From contig AP018280.1 in the NCBI GenBank assembly GCA_004296455.1, forward strand, positions 5,378,794-5,442,793: DNA of 64,000 nt, read 5' to 3'. The translations under genes were made by a program, and so were the position numbers. The notes beneath the pieces were generated by a model that saw only the letters and a program-made list of their open reading frames with translations, was not told the DNA's origin and searched no databases. Positions 54,544 to 63,995 of this stretch are shown one piece after another. Numbering within the stretch: the stretch's first letter is position 1; every line of letters starts with the position of its first letter. The stretch comes from Calothrix sp. NIES-4101. Lineage in GTDB: Bacteria; Cyanobacteriota; Cyanobacteriia; Cyanobacteriales; Nostocaceae.

Positions 54544-54670
54544 ACAAGGAAAGGGTGAAGGATAAAGGTAAAGAAAAACAAAATCAAAATCAAATATAGA
54601 GTGAAATAGTTTTTCTTCCTTCCTCTTTTGCCCTTTTCCTCCTTCTGTTTCCCCTTCCCCTCGTATTGCT

Positions 54671-55288
54671 GTGTCAAAACCTATAATTATTGGCGTATCT
54701 GGAGCTTCTGGATTAATTTACGCCGTTCGTACTCTCAAATACTTGCTTGCTGCTGACTATACAATTGAGTTAGTGGCATCAAAATCAACTTACATGGTTT
54801 GGCAAGCCGAGCAAGAGATAAAAATGCCTGCGGAACCGTTCCAACAAGAACTTTTTTGGCGACAACAAGCCTTAGTGGAAACTGGAGGCAAACTTACTTG
54901 TCATCCTTGGGGTAATGTGGGAGCAAATATTGCTAGCGGCTCGTATCGGACTTTAGGAATGCTCATAATTCCTTGTAGTATGAGTACAGTTGCTAAGTTA
55001 GCGGGTGGTTTAAGTTCCGATTTATTAGAACGTGCAGCCGATGTACAACTTAAAGAAGGACGTAAATTAGTCTTAGTCCCCCGCGAAACACCCTTTAGTT
55101 TAATTCACCTGCGAAATTTGACTTCCCTGGCGGAAGCTGGTGTCAGGATAGTTCCGGCGATTCCTGCTTGGTATCACAATCCCCAAACAATTGAAGATTT
55201 GGTTGATTTTGTGGTTGCTCGTGCTTTAGATCAATTTGAAATTGATTGTATTCCCTTAAAAAGGTGGGAGGGAGCAGGAAAAGAGTAA
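54671..55288 (+). CDS. ubiX: Flavin prenyltransferase UbiX
   Basis: A 205-aa flavoprotein that attaches a dimethylallyl unit to FMN, making the cofactor for UbiD-type decarboxylases. The N-terminal GVSGASGLIYAVRTL and later GSYRTLGMLIIPCSMSTVAKLAGGLSSDLLERAADV are diagnostic, with the Arg/Lys phosphate site in KLVLVPRETPFS. The start is a GTG. It lies 127 bp after the RNase R-like gene and 217 bp before a LapA-type gene, an arrangement I consider common in cyanobacteria. Confidence 0.95.
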   Translation: MSKPIIIGVSGASGLIYAVRTLKYLLAADYTIELVASKSTYMVWQAEQEIKMPAEPFQQELFWRQQALVETGGKLTCHPWGNVGANIASGSYRTLGMLIIPCSMSTVAKLAGGLSSDLLERAADVQLKEGRKLVLVPRETPFSLIHLRNLTSLAEAGVRIVPAIPAWYHNPQTIEDLVDFVVARALDQFEIDCIPLKRWEGAGKE

Positions 55289-55505
55289 AATTTTGAATTG
55301 CCGAAAATTGGAGATCATGGCGAAATTTATAACCAATAGTTATACTGCTTCTCCAAAATTCTCCAAAATATTATGACACATCAATTCCCACATCTACCTG
55401 TCATCGGGAGCGTTATTTGCGGAAATTAATATTAGCTTGTCTGCACAGTCGATGATATATATTTTATTCTTTAATATTTTTATCCTTTATTTTATTTAAA
55501 TTGAT

Positions 55506-56270
55506 ATGGCTGTAATTCGCTTAATTTTATTATTCACAATTCTGGCAGGACTAACGTTACTGTTAGTGCAAAATTTTTCTCCAGCTTTATCGTTAACATT
55601 TTTGGGAATGCGATCGCAACCCCTACCCTTAGCAATATGGATTTTGTTAAGTGTTGTCGCCGGAAGTATCACATCACTATTGGTTAGCAGTTTGTACGAA
55701 CTAGCAGATTCTTTGGGAACATCCTCCAAGCAAGCCCGTTCAACAGCAAAAGTTTCTTCCTCTTCATCTCGTGCCGCAACGAATCCCTCATCAAAACCAA
55801 AAAGCGAATCTAGCAGCGATGCTGAGGATGATTGGAACCTCGAAGCTAGTGAAGATTGGGACTTTGAGCAACAAACAAATGCAAATACCCGTTTTCAAGA
55901 AGAAGTAAGAGATAGGAAAGTTAGCGATTCTCGCAGAAATTCTCAAAGCGACTATGCAGAAAGTGATGATGAAAGGGGCTACCGCCAACAACAAGCGGAA
56001 AGTGCCAGGAAATCTGCTTCTTCTTATTCCTACAGCTACCGCGAACCGAAAAACTCTGGAGTTGGGAAAACGGAATCGGTTTACGATGCTGACTATCGAG
56101 TAATTGTTCCACCATATAAACCCCCATCTCCCGAAGCCTCGCAACCAACAGCACCCGCAGATTCCACGTCTTCCACATCAAAAATTAACGATATTAGCGA
56201 TGATGATGACTGGAGCTTCTTTGATGAGAGTGATGGCGATTTGAGGGATGAACCACGTGATTCGCGTTAA
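55506..56270 (+). CDS. LapA/DUF1049 family membrane protein with Ser-rich tail
   Basis: A 254-aa protein. Two hydrophobic helices (about 2-22 and 37-58) with the family motif SLTFLGMRSQPLPLAIWIL make up the LapA-type domain. The remaining 190 residues are polar and low-complexity, rich in Ser, Asp, Arg and Tyr, ending in a run of acidic residues (DISDDDDWSFFDESDGD). In E. coli LapA/LapB relatives take part in envelope lipopolysaccharide assembly; the cyanobacterial function is unknown. Start ATG at 55506. Confidence 0.85.
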   Translation: MAVIRLILLFTILAGLTLLLVQNFSPALSLTFLGMRSQPLPLAIWILLSVVAGSITSLLVSSLYELADSLGTSSKQARSTAKVSSSSSRAATNPSSKPKSESSSDAEDDWNLEASEDWDFEQQTNANTRFQEEVRDRKVSDSRRNSQSDYAESDDERGYRQQQAESARKSASSYSYSYREPKNSGVGKTESVYDADYRVIVPPYKPPSPEASQPTAPADSTSSTSKINDISDDDDWSFFDESDGDLRDEPRDSR

Positions 56271-56312
56271 GAAGGCTCCAAAGCATCCCAATTTCCCCAT
56301 CTTCCTCCCAGC

Positions 56313-56507
56313 CTATTTAATCCCGCAACGTTCGCGAGCTTCCTGTTTTACTTCACCCATCATTGCCGCTTCTTGTAACTTCATAAATGCATTCAAGTCT
56401 TCCACATCGTAGCGAGTGGTTAACAGTTGTCGAAGTTTATTTTCTGCTTCAAGTGTTAGATAGCCAGTCGTTAATGCTTCTTGAACAACATCACGAATCC
56501 GAGTCAT
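56313..56507 (-). CDS. Small conserved cyanobacterial protein
   Basis: A 64-aa, mostly helical protein (MTRIRDVVQEALTTGYLTLE at the start, ending KQEARERCGIK). The first good start is the ATG at 56505-56507, with GAGG upstream; an in-frame ATG at 56523-56525 would add six residues. Short helical proteins of this kind are widespread in cyanobacteria and unnamed. No domain function is known to me. It converges with the LapA-type gene. Confidence 0.75.
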   Translation of the reverse strand: MTRIRDVVQEALTTGYLTLEAENKLRQLLTTRYDVEDLNAFMKLQEAAMMGEVKQEARERCGIK

Positions 56508-56981
56508 AGCAGGAACCTCTTTCATACCACACTTATTTATTCGGACCACACAGATAAAATATGCAATGATTTGGTGTCTCAACCGTAAAGAAGACTAAAG
56601 CTTTTTTTGCTTAACTGAATCACATTTGTTATGTTTAATACCCACCATTTTTAAGACTTATTGATTTTTATTGCCTAAGTCTTGTTTTGCGGTAATTATT
56701 GCGGTATCAGTAATGTTCTGATAGCAACATTGACTATGGGAAGTTATAATTATTAGCCATATAAATAATTTTTTTTCCTCTTTTTGCTAACAGACAGAAT
56801 GTCAATAAAGTTTTGAACAAACTATTTGAAATTTCCATTAATTATTAAGATAGCGAAGTCAGAATTACCAAGTCACCTAACGAATGTTATTAAATTCGTT
56901 AGAAGTTTAATCCTAATTTATGCTCACTTCATATAAAAATCGCTAGTATATTGCCTAATTCAAGGGAAAAATAGCAAAATA
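56508..56981. other. Intergenic region before the NB-ARC gene
   Basis: AT-rich 474-bp gap between divergent genes; no RNA gene, repeat or operator recognised. Confidence 0.5.
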
Positions 56982-58556
56982 ATGACTGCCAGCGAACCGC
57001 ACATAGTTGAAGAAGAATTTGTCGAAGCTAAGAATAATTGGGAGTTAGAAAAGTTATATATTGATTTAGCTTCTGCAAAAGGTAAAGCACTAACACCTGT
57101 TGAAAAAAAGTTTTTACGTGGGTTACTGTGTGGTTTTAGTCCGGCAGAAATAGCAAGTACTGTTTATAAAAGTAAAAGCAGTAGTACAGTTAGGGTTTAC
57201 TTATCAAACGGGTTATATAAATATATAGAAGAGATGTTAAGTATTCAAGCGAGTACTAACATCAAAGTGAAAAACTGGAGTCGTGTCACACAGTTATTAG
57301 AGAAAGCAGGTTATAAAAAAACTTGGCTAAAACTCGAGGCAGTGAGTAATCCAGTCACAACAAATTATGTAAAAAAAGAAGCTGCGGAATTAGTCAATAT
57401 GCAGACAGCCCAACAAGATTGGGGAGAAGCGACAGATGTCTCTGTTTTTTACGGTAGACAGAATGAAATCGCCCAAGCTCAAAATTGGATTATTCAAGAA
57501 CGTTGTCGGTTAGTTGTTTTGTTGGGGATGGGGGGAATTGGGAAAACAACTCTTTCTATTAAGTTAGCGCAAAAACTGCATTCAGAGTTTGATTTTATTA
57601 TTTGGCGTTCTTTACAATTAGCGCCACCATTAGAAGTTCTTCTCAATCAATTAATTCAGTTTTTATCAGTAAATCCTGATATGGAAATTGCAGATTCCCT
57701 AGAGGGAAGTATTTCTCAATTGATTGAGTATCTGCGCTCTGCACGCTGTTTAATAGTTTTGGATGCTGTTGATGCTGTTTTATCGGGTGATGCGGCAGAA
57801 AGCCAAGAAAGTGTTTATGCTCTTGCTCAAATCAAATATCTGCCCGGTTATGAGGATTATGGCGAGTTAATTCGCCGCTTAGGAGAGTCATCACATCAAA
57901 GTTGTGTCTTGCTCACAAGTCGAAAGCAACCGCAAGCCATCGCTGCACTTTCCGGTAACTCTTTACCAGTTAGAGTTCTCAAGTTGACAGGATTGGGTTA
58001 CGGTGATGGTTTAGAAGTCCTCAAAGCCAAAGGATTTAGCAATATTAAGCAGGAAGAATACCAGTTTTTGATTGATTGGTATACAGGAAATCCTTTATTT
58101 TTAAAGTTGGTTGGGACAGCAATTCAAGATTTATTTGGTGGCAGTATATATGAATTCATTGAGCAGGGTACAGTAGTTTTTGGCGAAATTCGTGCTGTTT
58201 TAGACGAGCAGTTTCAGCATTTATCGCAGTTAGAAAAGCAGGTAATGTATTGGCTAGCGCTAAATCAAGATTTTTTATCCCTACGGAAATTGCAGAGAGA
58301 CATTGTGCCGAGAGTCTCCCAAAGATTGATTTTAGAAGCAATTGAATTACTACAAAGAAAATCACTAATTGAACGACAAACAGCAAGTTTCTCTCAAACT
58401 CCTGTTTTAATGGAATATATAGCAGAATGTTTGATAGAAGAGAATATACGTTTGAGTGGAACACAAGCATCTTCACTGTTAATGAACCAAACTATTTTTG
58501 AAACGCAGTTGAAGAATTATATTCGCGAACTCAGGTTTAATGCTGATAATATTTAG
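56982..58556 (+). CDS. NB-ARC (STAND) NTPase with vMAP-type N-terminal domain
   Basis: A 524-aa signal-transduction NTPase. The N-terminal helical domain (residues 20-118, LTPVEKKFLRGLLCGFSPAEIAST) is the HTH-like vWA-MoxR-associated type. The NB-ARC domain follows with P-loop LLGMGGIGKTTLS (181-193), Walker B CLIVLDAVDAVL, VLLTSRKQPQ and GNPLFLKLVG. A winged-helix segment completes it. Most cyanobacterial relatives continue into WD40 or TPR repeats; this one stops at about residue 524 without a sensor repeat domain. It may be a short regulatory form or work with a partner. Adjacent genes (aroK, kinases) show no operon link. Confidence 0.85.
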   Translation: MTASEPHIVEEEFVEAKNNWELEKLYIDLASAKGKALTPVEKKFLRGLLCGFSPAEIASTVYKSKSSSTVRVYLSNGLYKYIEEMLSIQASTNIKVKNWSRVTQLLEKAGYKKTWLKLEAVSNPVTTNYVKKEAAELVNMQTAQQDWGEATDVSVFYGRQNEIAQAQNWIIQERCRLVVLLGMGGIGKTTLSIKLAQKLHSEFDFIIWRSLQLAPPLEVLLNQLIQFLSVNPDMEIADSLEGSISQLIEYLRSARCLIVLDAVDAVLSGDAAESQESVYALAQIKYLPGYEDYGELIRRLGESSHQSCVLLTSRKQPQAIAALSGNSLPVRVLKLTGLGYGDGLEVLKAKGFSNIKQEEYQFLIDWYTGNPLFLKLVGTAIQDLFGGSIYEFIEQGTVVFGEIRAVLDEQFQHLSQLEKQVMYWLALNQDFLSLRKLQRDIVPRVSQRLILEAIELLQRKSLIERQTASFSQTPVLMEYIAECLIEENIRLSGTQASSLLMNQTIFETQLKNYIRELRFNADNI

Positions 58557-58603
58557 TTGGAACAGAGCAATTTTCTTAGCTAATAATCAATAATGTATGA
58601 CTA

Positions 58604-59152
58604 ATGACTGATTCATTAAAGGGTATAAACGTTTACTTAATTGGCATGATGGGTGCTGGGAAGACAACTGTGGGACGTTTGCTAGCGCGGCACTTGCATT
58701 ATGGTTTTTTAGATACTGACAATGTAATTACTCAAGCAGCAGGTAAAAGTATTAATGAGATATTTGCTACTGTTGGTGAAGCTGGATTTCGACAATTTGA
58801 AAGCGATATTTTAGGACAAGTTTGCGCTTATACTAAACTTGCGATCGCAACAGGCGGAGGTATTGTTATCCGTCGTGAAAATTGGGGGTATCTGCGTCAT
58901 GGGTTAGTGGTTTGGTTGGATGTGCCCTTAGATTTGCTCTATAGTCGTTTAGCTAAAGATACCACTAGACCATTATTACAGGATAGTGATCCCCAAGGAA
59001 AGTTAAAGTCACTTCTCGAACAACGTACACCACTCTATTCTCAAGCTGATTTGCACATAACCATCAGCGAGTGTGACACTCCTGAAAATGTTGCACAGAG
59101 AATTATGGATGCAATTCCCAGCGTATTGAAAAAAGATAATTCCCAAAATTAA
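58604..59152 (+). CDS. aroK: Shikimate kinase
   Basis: A 182-aa P-loop enzyme that phosphorylates shikimate on the way to aromatic amino acids and quinones. Walker A is GMMGAGKTTVGR, DTDNVI is the magnesium-shikimate site, FRQFESDIL and ATGGGIVIR follow, and the LID Arg lies in TTRPLL. Normal length and start. Confidence 0.96.
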   Translation: MTDSLKGINVYLIGMMGAGKTTVGRLLARHLHYGFLDTDNVITQAAGKSINEIFATVGEAGFRQFESDILGQVCAYTKLAIATGGGIVIRRENWGYLRHGLVVWLDVPLDLLYSRLAKDTTRPLLQDSDPQGKLKSLLEQRTPLYSQADLHITISECDTPENVAQRIMDAIPSVLKKDNSQN

Positions 59153-59297
59153 TTGTTTGTATTTATTTAAAAGCGATCGCTAAAAAACTCCCTTTATATC
59201 CATGACACAATATTGTCTATCTTCTCTTATGACTTTTAGCTTTAATTTGAGATGCCCTTTTCTATGCGAGTTCATATTAAATTAGTAGAATTTATAT

Positions 59298-60683
59298 TTA
59301 TTTATTCAAGTCAAATTGCAACCAATCTGCTATTTCATCAATTAACCAATTTCTTTCTATAGTTGCTAGAGGAGTAGTAGTAAATTTTTGACCTTTAATT
59401 AGCTCAATAGTGATACCCATTGGTGCCAAAGCAGTTTTGGGGTTTTCCTTATAAATATGTTCAATCGCTATAATATTACCGCGTTTTCGCTTGTAACAAA
59501 ATCCAAATATTTTCCATTGGATTTCAAACTTTTCGCGATCAAAATATAAATCTGTATGTCCAAATACTGGTAAGAGGATTGTCTTAAGAATTGCAGAACT
59601 CAAAAGTAAAATAATTATTATATAGAATAAAATATTACCATTGGCATTAATTGACCAATTAGTAAATTGGAAAATTTGCCAGATAAAAGGTGTAAATAAA
59701 CCAATTAAATAAAAAGTTCGTAATGATTTTCTTCCCCGTTGAGGCAGCTTAATTTCCAGAGAATTAGCTGATTTTTGGAGTTGAATTTTACTCCCTGTTG
59801 GTTTCCTATTAGTAATAGGAGGACTGAGGTTATATTTGTTTTCCAGTACTGTAATGGCTTCCCTTGCCGTCGGAATGCGATCGCGAATATTTGGTTCGGT
59901 AAGTTTACTAATCCAATTCACTAATCCCAAATCAATACTAACTAAATGAGTAAATTTAATGCGATAATTTTCATAGGGTAAATCCGCAGGACTTGTTCCT
60001 GTAAGTAAATGAATTAATGTCGCCCCTAATGCATATAAATCAGATGCAGGTTCAGCACGTCCAGCAAATTGTTCCATCGGCACATAACCGTAAGTTCCGA
60101 CTACTGTGAAAGTCACACCTTCGGCAACTGCTTTATCTTGTACAGCACCAAAATCAACTAAATAAACCCGTTCATCTGCTCCCAAAATCAAATTACTGGG
60201 TTTAATGTCGCGATGTAATAGAGGTGGGTTGAGTTCGTGTAAATAAACTAAAATACTTAATATCTCAATGGCAATTTTTTCGACTTGAGATTCCGAAAAA
60301 CGTTGTCCTTGGTTGAGTGCTTCTTGTAGAGATATACCAGGAATATAGTTTTGGACTAGTACAAACCAGGAAAATTTGGAACCAGGTAAATTTTCGATAA
60401 TGAAAGAATCACGATATTTGGGAATGCGGGAATGATTGAGATTTTGTAAAACTTGAGCTTCCCGTTCAAATAGTTTTTGTTCATCCCACTGAATTTGTGG
60501 GCTAAGGGTTAGTAATTTGAGAACCACTTGTTCTGTGTGTGATATTCCAGAAGTAAGGGTCTGTTGCGATCGCGAATCTAATAATGTTGCTAACCAGGTT
60601 TGACGACTGGTATCTTGCCCTAATTTTTTTTCTAATCTGTAGTGGTTTTGATTATTTTCTAATATCTGTCCTGATTCTAACAT
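59298..60683 (-). CDS. Ser/Thr protein kinase with C-terminal membrane domain (A)
   Basis: A 461-aa Hanks-type kinase. The kinase domain (about 14-295) has the catalytic Lys in VVLKLL, HRDIKPSNLILG, DFGAVQDKA and GTYGYVPMEQFAGRA. After a linker come two transmembrane helices (TFYLIGLFTPFIWQIF and ILFYIIIILLLSSAI, about 325-370) and a 90-residue C-terminal region (FDREKFEIQWKIFGFCYKRK) that is shared with the paralogue at 60761-62107. The C-terminus may face the cytoplasm again and act as a sensor. Target proteins unknown. Confidence 0.92.
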   Translation of the reverse strand: MLESGQILENNQNHYRLEKKLGQDTSRQTWLATLLDSRSQQTLTSGISHTEQVVLKLLTLSPQIQWDEQKLFEREAQVLQNLNHSRIPKYRDSFIIENLPGSKFSWFVLVQNYIPGISLQEALNQGQRFSESQVEKIAIEILSILVYLHELNPPLLHRDIKPSNLILGADERVYLVDFGAVQDKAVAEGVTFTVVGTYGYVPMEQFAGRAEPASDLYALGATLIHLLTGTSPADLPYENYRIKFTHLVSIDLGLVNWISKLTEPNIRDRIPTAREAITVLENKYNLSPPITNRKPTGSKIQLQKSANSLEIKLPQRGRKSLRTFYLIGLFTPFIWQIFQFTNWSINANGNILFYIIIILLLSSAILKTILLPVFGHTDLYFDREKFEIQWKIFGFCYKRKRGNIIAIEHIYKENPKTALAPMGITIELIKGQKFTTTPLATIERNWLIDEIADWLQFDLNK

Positions 60684-60760
60684 TTTATACCCTCTTTTTC
60701 ATTATGAAAAAATCAAAAAATAATTGCACAATTAACCCGCAAATTAAAAAAAAATATTAT

Positions 60761-62107
60761 TTATAGTCCTAACCAATCTCTAATTTCTGAAGCGATATAA
60801 CGACTTTCTTCTAAGCTAAGATTATTTTTAACACTACCAAAATAGTATTCATTTACCCCCAATGATAAAATTATCTCATACAATTTTTTCATATCTGAAT
60901 TACCAGTTTTGGAACTATAAACTTTATCAATATCTGAGACATTTCCACGTTGAGTTTTCACTGTAAATCCAAATAATTTCCATTTGATTTCAAAAGCGCG
61001 ATTATCGAGACAAATATAACTCTCTACATGACTCGGTAATGTCCACCAGGCTGTAAATACAAACCCTAAGATTAACCAGATCAAAATCCAAATAACACGA
61101 GGGTTAAAAGGGAAATTCATGGTCAGAATCGGCAGCCAAAACAATACCCAGAGAGTTAATCCAACTCCTCCAATTACTAACCCAAATTTATTTTTATTTC
61201 CAGGGATATGAACGACTAATTTATTTGCTGATTTAGATACCAATATGGGAGTGTGGGGAATATCTTGACTCACACCAGTTGTACTAACTGCCGACTGATT
61301 TATTTCCAAAGCTTCCAAAGCTGCCGATGCATTTTGAAAGCGATATTCTAAATTCGGTTCCGTCATTTTCTGCAACCACCTCACAAACCCTGGATTGAGT
61401 TGGGCAAGATGGGAAAATTGCATTTTTGAATCTAACTGTGGCAAATCTGCGGGTGCAATTCCTGTGACTAAATTAACTAAAGTTGCTCCCAATGCATAGA
61501 GGTCGGATGCTGGTGTTGCACGTCCACCAAACTGTTCTAGGGGAGCATATCCGTAGGTGCCGACGACTGTAAATGTTGCACCTTCCGATGCTGCACGGTC
61601 TTGAACAGCACCAAAATCAACTAAGTATATTTTGTTTTTTTTTCCTTCTGATTCACTAATTAATAAATTACTTGGTTTAATATCGCGATGTAAAACTGGG
61701 GGACTGAGTTTGTGAAGATAAATCAAAATTTTCAGAAGCGCGATCGCAATTTTTCTCGCTTCAGTTTCGCTAAAAATTTTCCCCTCTAACAGCACTTCTT
61801 TTAGAGATTTTGCCGGGATGTATTCCTGAACTAAGGCAAAAGAGATAATTTCTTGATTCTTTTTAACCACAAAATCATCTCGATATTCAGGAATATAAGG
61901 ATGGTCTAATTGTCTCAGTACCTTTGCTTCCCGTTCAAAAAGACGTAAATTATCCCATTGCAATTTGTCACTAGCTATCAGCAGTTTCACAACTACTTGC
62001 TCTCGATTTAGCAAATCCCTAGCTAACCAAGTCTGACGACTCACACTTTCACCTAGTACCCTTTGAAGTTGATACCGTTCTATTAAGATTTCTTGTGGTT
62101 GCAACAT
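60761..62107 (-). CDS. Ser/Thr protein kinase with C-terminal membrane domain (B)
   Basis: A 448-aa paralogue of the preceding kinase, in tandem on the same strand with 77 bp between them. Motifs include VVVKLL with the catalytic Lys, HRDIKPSNLLIS, DFGAVQDRAASEGATF and GTYGYAPLEQFGGRA. Two transmembrane segments (LVIGGVGLTLWVLFWLPIL and VIWILIWLILGFVF) and a C-terminal region (IKWKLFGFTVKTQRG) correspond to those of A. The pair arose by tandem duplication; strong kinase conservation but divergent linkers suggest different inputs. Confidence 0.92.
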   Translation of the reverse strand: MLQPQEILIERYQLQRVLGESVSRQTWLARDLLNREQVVVKLLIASDKLQWDNLRLFEREAKVLRQLDHPYIPEYRDDFVVKKNQEIISFALVQEYIPAKSLKEVLLEGKIFSETEARKIAIALLKILIYLHKLSPPVLHRDIKPSNLLISESEGKKNKIYLVDFGAVQDRAASEGATFTVVGTYGYAPLEQFGGRATPASDLYALGATLVNLVTGIAPADLPQLDSKMQFSHLAQLNPGFVRWLQKMTEPNLEYRFQNASAALEALEINQSAVSTTGVSQDIPHTPILVSKSANKLVVHIPGNKNKFGLVIGGVGLTLWVLFWLPILTMNFPFNPRVIWILIWLILGFVFTAWWTLPSHVESYICLDNRAFEIKWKLFGFTVKTQRGNVSDIDKVYSSKTGNSDMKKLYEIILSLGVNEYYFGSVKNNLSLEESRYIASEIRDWLGL

Positions 62108-62281
62108 CGAACTGCGACTAAAAAATAATCACTTTTCATGGTAATTGCTTGTTACTGAATAAGTGGAGAAATATTTTTTACAAATTGTATACAATGTTGC
62201 GGTTTTTATGTGAGACATTGTTTTAGGTACAAAACTCCTTTAAATTGTCAAGAATAGTTTTACAATCTCACACACCTCATA

Positions 62282-63175
62282 ATGGTTAACGATACAGAGT
62301 ACATCAAACAAGCAGAAGCAACCCGCGTTCGAGTTCTCAGCGAAGCATTACCTTATATTCAACAGTTCGCAGGTCGGACTGTGGTGGTTAAATATGGTGG
62401 TGCAGCAATGAAAGATAGCCAACTCAAGGACACCGTGATTCGCGATATTGTCTTCCTTTCCTGTGTTGGCTTACGTCCAATTGTTGTCCACGGTGGGGGG
62501 CCAGAAATTAATAGCTGGTTGGATAAACTAGGTATCGAAGCGCAGTTTAAAAATGGTTTGCGGGTTACTGATGCACCAACAATGGATGTTGTCGAGATGG
62601 TGTTAGTTGGTCGCGTCAATAAGGAAATTGTCTCTTTAATTAGTCAAGCTGGGGGTAAGGCAGTTGGATTGTGCGGCAAAGATGGTAACTTGATTACAGC
62701 CCGACCCCAAGGACAGGAAGGAATCGGTTTTGTGGGGGATGTTAGCGGTATTGATGTAAATATTCTGAATACCCTGGCGGAAAATGGTTATATTCCTGTT
62801 GTTTCTAGCGTTGCTGCTGACGAAACAGGACAAGCCTACAATATCAATGCCGATACTGTCGCTGGGGAAATTGCTGCTGCTTTGGGTGCGGAAAAATTAA
62901 TTTTACTCACCGATACAAGAGGGATTTTAAAAGATTATAAAAATCCAGGTACACTGATTCCCAAACTTGATATTCAAGAAGCCCGAGATTTAATTGCTAC
63001 GGGTGTTGTGGCGGGAGGAATGATCCCCAAGGTCAATTGTTGTGTGCGATCGCTTGCTCAAGGTGTGAAAGCTGCCCATATTCTTGATGGTCGCATACCT
63101 CACTCGCTTTTGCTAGAAATTTTTACTGATGTTGGGATTGGGACAATGCTTGTTGGTTCTAATTTTATGCCGTGA
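62282..63175 (+). CDS. argB: Acetylglutamate kinase
   Basis: A 297-aa amino-acid kinase that makes N-acetylglutamyl phosphate in arginine synthesis; in cyanobacteria it is regulated by PII and by arginine. Motifs are [55 protein letters not shown] and [12 protein letters not shown]. The N-terminal helix expected for the hexameric, arginine-sensitive form ([20 protein letters not shown]) is present. It diverges from the kinase pair across a 174-bp gap. Confidence 0.96.
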   Translation: MVNDTEYIKQAEATRVRVLSEALPYIQQFAGRTVVVKYGGAAMKDSQLKDTVIRDIVFLSCVGLRPIVVHGGGPEINSWLDKLGIEAQFKNGLRVTDAPTMDVVEMVLVGRVNKEIVSLISQAGGKAVGLCGKDGNLITARPQGQEGIGFVGDVSGIDVNILNTLAENGYIPVVSSVAADETGQAYNINADTVAGEIAAALGAEKLILLTDTRGILKDYKNPGTLIPKLDIQEARDLIATGVVAGGMIPKVNCCVRSLAQGVKAAHILDGRIPHSLLLEIFTDVGIGTMLVGSNFMP

Positions 63176-63234
63176 GTAAGTGCTGAGATAAATACTTATA
63201 CTAAGTAGCTGGGTGGAATTAAAGCGAATCAGAT

Positions 63235-63304
63235 GACGGGTTTCGGCTACGCTCAACCCTCGTTCTCTAGTTGTTTTGAGCATTGAGCGTAGTCGAAATG
63301 CGTC
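63235..63304. repeat. 70-nt inverted repeat with TTTCGGCTACGCTCAA arms
   Basis: 63241-63256 pairs with 63283-63298 over 16 positions with one wobble, and GACG (63235-63238) pairs with CGTC (63301-63304) at the outer end. The arms are GC-rich compared with neighbours. Similar CTACGCTCAA hairpins are scattered in Nostoc-type genomes. The 295-bp gap holds nothing else. Confidence 0.7.
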
Positions 63305-63470
63305 TTACAAATAATTTCGCTTTCCTACTTAATTATTTCTAATCATGCGCTTAATAAAATCTCAACTTTCTATATCTCCGACTGAGTTTGAAAGGATTAA
63401 TTATTAAGCGCAATTTCGTAGAGAAAGATTATTAACTGGGCATTAGCTCTGATTTCATTCTGCACTACTT

Positions 63471-63995
63471 CTAATATTGGAAAAAGATACCAGAATTACG
63501 CTGAACGGGATTGCCATAGTAATGACGATAGGGATTCAAATTCCTGGGGTTAATAATATTAGAGTTGCGAATGTTAGGAGTAAGGAAAATTGTATTTACC
63601 CCAGTGGAATTGTTGATATATTTTCTGGCACGAGGTTGTACGATTACCCTCTGTTGATAGTATGAACGAGGATAGAAATTATTGTGGTTTTGAATCACCT
63701 GTCTTTTGTAAGGATTAACTGGAAAAGGTGTATAAACAGGACTGCGGTAAATAAAGTTAGTGACTTGGGGCTGGCGATAATTTCGGTGGGTTTGATGACG
63801 TTTATAGATGATACGGGGTTGACGGTAATTATCGTAAGTTGTGGTGCGCTGATAGATAATTGTAGAACTTTGAGCCGATGCGGGAGGTGACATTGTCAAT
63901 GTGGCGCTGGCTCCCAGTGCTAGCAAAATTATGTAGGAGGTACGCGAACTCAGTTTGCTTGAAAACAGACTTGAAAGCATACTTTTATTTTTCAA
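63471..63995 (-). CDS. Secreted Arg/Tyr/Asn-rich protein of unknown function
   Basis: A 174-aa protein with a signal peptide (SYIILLALGASATLTMSPPASAQS, split here as signal ending near ASAQS at residue about 43). The mature part is rich in Arg, Tyr, Asn and Pro with repeated YRQPR/Q-type segments (NYRQPRIIYKRHQTHRNYRQ). It has no Cys and no catalytic motif. It looks like an intrinsically disordered basic secreted protein. The start lies at the window edge, so an upstream extension cannot be excluded. Confidence 0.65.
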   Translation of the reverse strand: MKNKSMLSSLFSSKLSSRTSYIILLALGASATLTMSPPASAQSSTIIYQRTTTYDNYRQPRIIYKRHQTHRNYRQPQVTNFIYRSPVYTPFPVNPYKRQVIQNHNNFYPRSYYQQRVIVQPRARKYINNSTGVNTIFLTPNIRNSNIINPRNLNPYRHYYGNPVQRNSGIFFQY

